Origin: AEGEAN-183 sp964342745 | GTDB taxonomy: Bacteria; Pseudomonadota; Gammaproteobacteria; Magnimaribacterales; Magnimaribacteraceae | Direction: 5' to 3' | DNA length: 64,000 nucleotides | NCBI GenBank assembly: GCA_964342745.1 | Contig: CAYFFW010000001.1 | Location: 44,315 to 108,314, forward strand | In this document: in pieces, positions 61,545 to 64,000 of the stretch | Numbering within the stretch: position 1 is the stretch's first letter | How the letters are laid out: each line of letters begins with the position of its first letter | Notes under the pieces: generated by a model | What the model saw: the letters and a program-made list of their open reading frames with translations, nothing else | The model's database searches: none | What the model was told of the DNA's origin: nothing | Translations under genes and position numbers: made by a program

Positions 61545-63362
61545 ATGCAAAACTCTATTAGTTTTTTTGATAAGAAATTAAAAAATCTAAACCTTTTACC
61601 TGAACAACCTGGTGTTTATCAATTCCTTAATAATAAAAAAGAACCTGTTTATATAGGAAAAGCTAAAAACTTAAGAAAACGAGTTAAATCCCATTTTTCT
61701 AAACCTTCAACCCAATCAAAAAAAGCAATTAGATTAGTTTCTGAGTCTGCTTATATAGATATAACAATTACAACTTCAGAGCTTGAAGCACTATTGCTTG
61801 AACAGCACTTAATAAAAGAAAAGAAACCTAAATTTAATGTTCAATTTAAGGATGATAAAGGTTACCCTTGGATTAAAATTTCAATAAGTAATAAATTCCC
61901 TTCGGCCACTTCTTTTCTAGGAAAAAGAGATTTAAAAGATAGGTATTTTGGTCCATTTCCAAGCTCCTTCGCTGTTAGGGATACATTAAAGGTACTCCAA
62001 AGAATATTTAAGATAAGAGATTGTAAAGATGCATTCTTTAAAAATAGAAATAGACCGTGTTTACAATATGAGATTGGAAGGTGCTCAGCACCTTGTGTAA
62101 ATGAAATTAAACAGAAAGATTATTTAGGAGAGGTGCTTCAAGCTATCCAGGTCCTTGAAGGAAAGGCTGACCACCTTATAGAGGCCATGTACTTAGAAAT
62201 GGATAAGTTGTCTGAGATTAAGTCTTACGAAAAGGCTGCTAACTTTAGAGATAAAATATCCTCTTTAAGAGAAATACAGAGAGATCAAAGTATTGTGGGT
62301 TATAAAAAAGATCAAGATGCAATTTATGTCTCTCATACACCTTCTTTAACTAAAGTTGGTGTTACTAGCGTAAGAGGAGGGTGGATTGTTTCACATAAGA
62401 ACTTTACTCAATCAAATCCTTCATCTAAAGAGACAACTTTAGACTCCTTCTTATCTAGTTATTACACAAAAGATAATTTCTGTCCAAACACTATCCTAGT
62501 TTCTGAAACCTTAAATGATAAAAGTACTATTCAGAAGGCCCTAACTGAATTGCATAATAAAGAAATAACTATTACTAATAAAATCTTAAAAAGGAATATT
62601 GGATTGATGGAGATATCAAAATCAAATACAAACTTCAATTTGAAAAGAAACAAACAAAGCAGAAAAGATCTCCAAAAAGTTTTTACGTCTCTTAGAGACC
62701 TACTTAAATTAGAAGAAGATATAGGTCTGATTGAGTCTTATGATATTAGTCACTTATCTTCTGATAACGTTGTTGCAGGACAAGTAACTTACAATAAGTT
62801 AGGTAAACAAAAGGGTCTATATAGAATTTACAATATCTCTAAAGAGAATAGAGGAAATGACATTGCTTCAATGCAAGAAGTTATAAAGAGAAGATTCAAA
62901 AATAAAGAAAAAGGAACTTCATTACCTTCTCTTATTATAATTGATGGTGGAACTACCCACATTAAGGCAGTTAGGAAAATATTAAAAAGTTTAAACATAG
63001 AGAATATTTGCTTGCTTGGTATATCTAAGGGTGTAAGAAGAAAGTTAGAGATGGATACTATTCATACTGAATTTGGTAAACCCTTGAATTTAACAAAAAA
63101 CGCTTCAGAATTTCTTCTAATACAAGAAATTAGAGATGAGACACATAGATTTTCCATAGCTAAACAAAGAAATAGGCAATTAAAAAATATTACAAAATCA
63201 ACTATTGATTCAATCTATTCGGTAGGTGGGATTAAGAAAAAGGCTCTGCTTAGATATTTTGGTAGTTTTGAACAGATACAAAGAGCAACCCATAAGGATT
63301 TAATGAAGGTTAAAGGAATTGGAGAGAAAACTGCTAATATTATTTTCAATAATTTTCATTAA
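61545..63362 (+). CDS. uvrC: Excinuclease ABC subunit C
   Basis: UvrC makes the two cuts in nucleotide excision repair. In 605 residues: GIY-YIG nuclease (QPGVYQFLNNKKEPVYIGKA), the UvrB-binding UVR region (YEKAANFRDKISSLREI), the RNase H-like second nuclease (ESYDISHLSSDNVVAGQVTY), and a C-terminal helix-hairpin-helix pair (VGGIKKKALLRYFGS, VKGIGEKTANII). The start ATG at 61545 has no SD. The uvrC-pgsA order is conserved in gammaproteobacteria. Confidence 0.96.
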   Translation: MQNSISFFDKKLKNLNLLPEQPGVYQFLNNKKEPVYIGKAKNLRKRVKSHFSKPSTQSKKAIRLVSESAYIDITITTSELEALLLEQHLIKEKKPKFNVQFKDDKGYPWIKISISNKFPSATSFLGKRDLKDRYFGPFPSSFAVRDTLKVLQRIFKIRDCKDAFFKNRNRPCLQYEIGRCSAPCVNEIKQKDYLGEVLQAIQVLEGKADHLIEAMYLEMDKLSEIKSYEKAANFRDKISSLREIQRDQSIVGYKKDQDAIYVSHTPSLTKVGVTSVRGGWIVSHKNFTQSNPSSKETTLDSFLSSYYTKDNFCPNTILVSETLNDKSTIQKALTELHNKEITITNKILKRNIGLMEISKSNTNFNLKRNKQSRKDLQKVFTSLRDLLKLEEDIGLIESYDISHLSSDNVVAGQVTYNKLGKQKGLYRIYNISKENRGNDIASMQEVIKRRFKNKEKGTSLPSLIIIDGGTTHIKAVRKILKSLNIENICLLGISKGVRRKLEMDTIHTEFGKPLNLTKNASEFLLIQEIRDETHRFSIAKQRNRQLKNITKSTIDSIYSVGGIKKKALLRYFGSFEQIQRATHKDLMKVKGIGEKTANIIFNNFH

Positions 63363-63370
63363 GCATTAAT

Positions 63371-63925
63371 ATGACTATAGCTTCTTACATTAGTTGTTTA
63401 AGAATTCTACTTGTAATTCCAATTATTTACTGCCTTGAACTAGGATTAGGTTCAGGTCCTGGTTTTTATAATTACTTAGCTTTTTCTTTATTTGTTCTGG
63501 CCGGTTTAACAGACTACCTTGATGGATACCTAGCTAGAAAAACAAACAGTGAAACTCAAGTTGGCGCACTCATAGATCTAATTGCAGATAAATTATTAGT
63601 TTCTCTAGTCATGATTTGGCTAGTTTTAATTGAAGCAGATACTTTAGTTGCAATTCCAGCATTAATAATAGTTGCACGCGAATTAATCATATCTACTTTA
63701 AGGCAATATCTTATTGAAAAAAAAGGAAACAAGGAGATAAATGTTTCATTCATCGGGAAAAGTAAAACAACAATCCAGATAATTGCTATAAGCATCTTTA
63801 TTCTTGCAAGAGAAATAGAGAGTATTGATTTATTAGCATTATTGGCGTTATGGTTTGCTGCAATCTTTTCGTTATATTCTTTATACACATATATTTCTGA
63901 ATGGTTCGAAGATAATTTAAATTAA
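63371..63925 (+). CDS. pgsA: CDP-diacylglycerol-glycerol-3-phosphate 3-phosphatidyltransferase
   Basis: PgsA makes phosphatidylglycerophosphate, the substrate of pgpA found at 26.9 kb. In 184 residues the CDP-alcohol phosphatidyltransferase motif is complete: DGYLARKTNSETQVGALIDL with the two later Asp residues (DG-X2-AR-X8-G-X3-D-X3-D), and about five membrane spans. It is followed by tRNA-Cys, as in E. coli. Confidence 0.95.
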   Translation: MTIASYISCLRILLVIPIIYCLELGLGSGPGFYNYLAFSLFVLAGLTDYLDGYLARKTNSETQVGALIDLIADKLLVSLVMIWLVLIEADTLVAIPALIIVARELIISTLRQYLIEKKGNKEINVSFIGKSKTTIQIIAISIFILAREIESIDLLALLALWFAAIFSLYSLYTYISEWFEDNLN

Positions 63926-63927
63926 AT

Positions 63928-63956
63928 TTGGGTAAATAGTTCAACAAGAATAGAAT
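63928..63956 (+). promoter_or_regulatory. Probable promoter of tRNA-Cys
   Basis: TTGGGT (63928-63933), a 17-base spacer and TAGAAT (63951-63956). The predicted start falls a few bases before the tRNA 5' end, as expected for a short-leader stable RNA. Confidence 0.45.
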
Positions 63957-63967
63957 ACGAGCCAAAT

Positions 63968-64000
63968 GGCTGGGTGGCAGAGTGGTTATGCAGAGGATTG
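63968..64000 (+). tRNA. cysT: tRNA-Cys, 5' part, cut by the window edge
   Basis: The last 33 bases read GGCTGGG-TG-GCAG-AGTGGTTA-TGCA-G-AGGATTG: a seven-base acceptor strand, a D-arm (GCA pairing TGC, with a G-A mismatch as in E. coli tRNA-Cys) and the anticodon stem up to base 34, G. This matches the start of E. coli tRNA-Cys(GCA), and pgsA just upstream supports it. The anticodon itself is outside the window, so the identity rests on similarity and position. Confidence 0.78.

Noticed and set aside
1..64000. Insertion sequences, prophage, CRISPR array, toxin-antitoxin modules, defence islands
   Set aside because: No transposase, integrase, terminal repeats, spaced direct repeats or defence-type gene was found. 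The segment reads as conserved chromosomal core.

Overview
The window looks like a chromosomal core segment of a free-living, streamlined, AT-rich marine gammaproteobacterium; a SAR86-type lineage is my best guess, by inference only. Three things support this. The block ubiG - HAD phosphatase - SDR, gyrA-serC-pheA-hisC-tyrA-aroA-cmk-rpsA-ihfB is the Pseudomonas-type gene order. The miaA-hflX-hflK-hflC-hisZ-purA and pgsA-tRNA-Cys orders are also gammaproteobacterial. Genes are packed with 1-29 bp overlaps, few terminators and several TTG/GTG starts. I see no IS element, prophage, CRISPR array or rRNA, and no stretch over 300 bases lacks a gene.

Region by region: 1-3.6 kb holds a truncated gene, a bidirectional terminator and an LPS group (LpxL-like acyltransferase, hldD, waaA). 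3.6-5.5 kb is a nitrogen module: glnK-amtB behind a textbook sigma-54 promoter with two NtrC-like sites. 5.5-12.4 kb is miaA-hflX-hflK-hflC-hisZ-purA plus a small secreted protein; hfq is missing from its usual place. 12.4-20.1 kb holds a DUF3604 protein and, on the minus strand, glyA-nrdR-ribD-ribBA-ribH-nusB plus nth. 20.2-22.0 kb is an uncharacterised three-gene cassette: a MotA/ExbB-like channel, a MotB/ExbD-like stator with an unusual beta-rich periplasmic domain, and a two-TM partner. 22-24.3 kb is a PQQ-cytochrome c alcohol dehydrogenase. 24.3-30.4 kb holds a small LETM1-like protein, a thiolase, thiL-pgpA and the isoprenoid operon xseB-ispA-dxs. 30.4-36.6 kb is envelope transport: a TonB receptor and an RND pump with its adaptor. 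36.7-38.9 kb holds a protein with three DnaT-type repeats at an exact 73-residue period and a DAHP synthase. 39-44.9 kb holds nadE, scpA-scpB-rluB, and convergent ubiG-mupP-SDR. 45-47.9 kb is a three-subunit transhydrogenase. 48-58.7 kb is gyrA followed by the serine/aromatic/histidine supraoperon ending in rpsA-ihfB. 58.7-64 kb holds an internally deleted GmhA-like protein, lapA (without lapB), pyrF, a cupin, manC, uvrC, pgsA and the 5' part of tRNA-Cys.

Together the genes serve housekeeping metabolism (riboflavin, NAD, aromatic amino acids, isoprenoids, purine), the outer membrane (LPS, TonB, RND) and energy (transhydrogenase, PQQ oxidation). The parts most worth a second look are the three-gene proton-channel-like cassette, the shrunken GmhA, the triple-DnaT protein, and retention of Ntr/sigma-54 control in an otherwise reduced genome.
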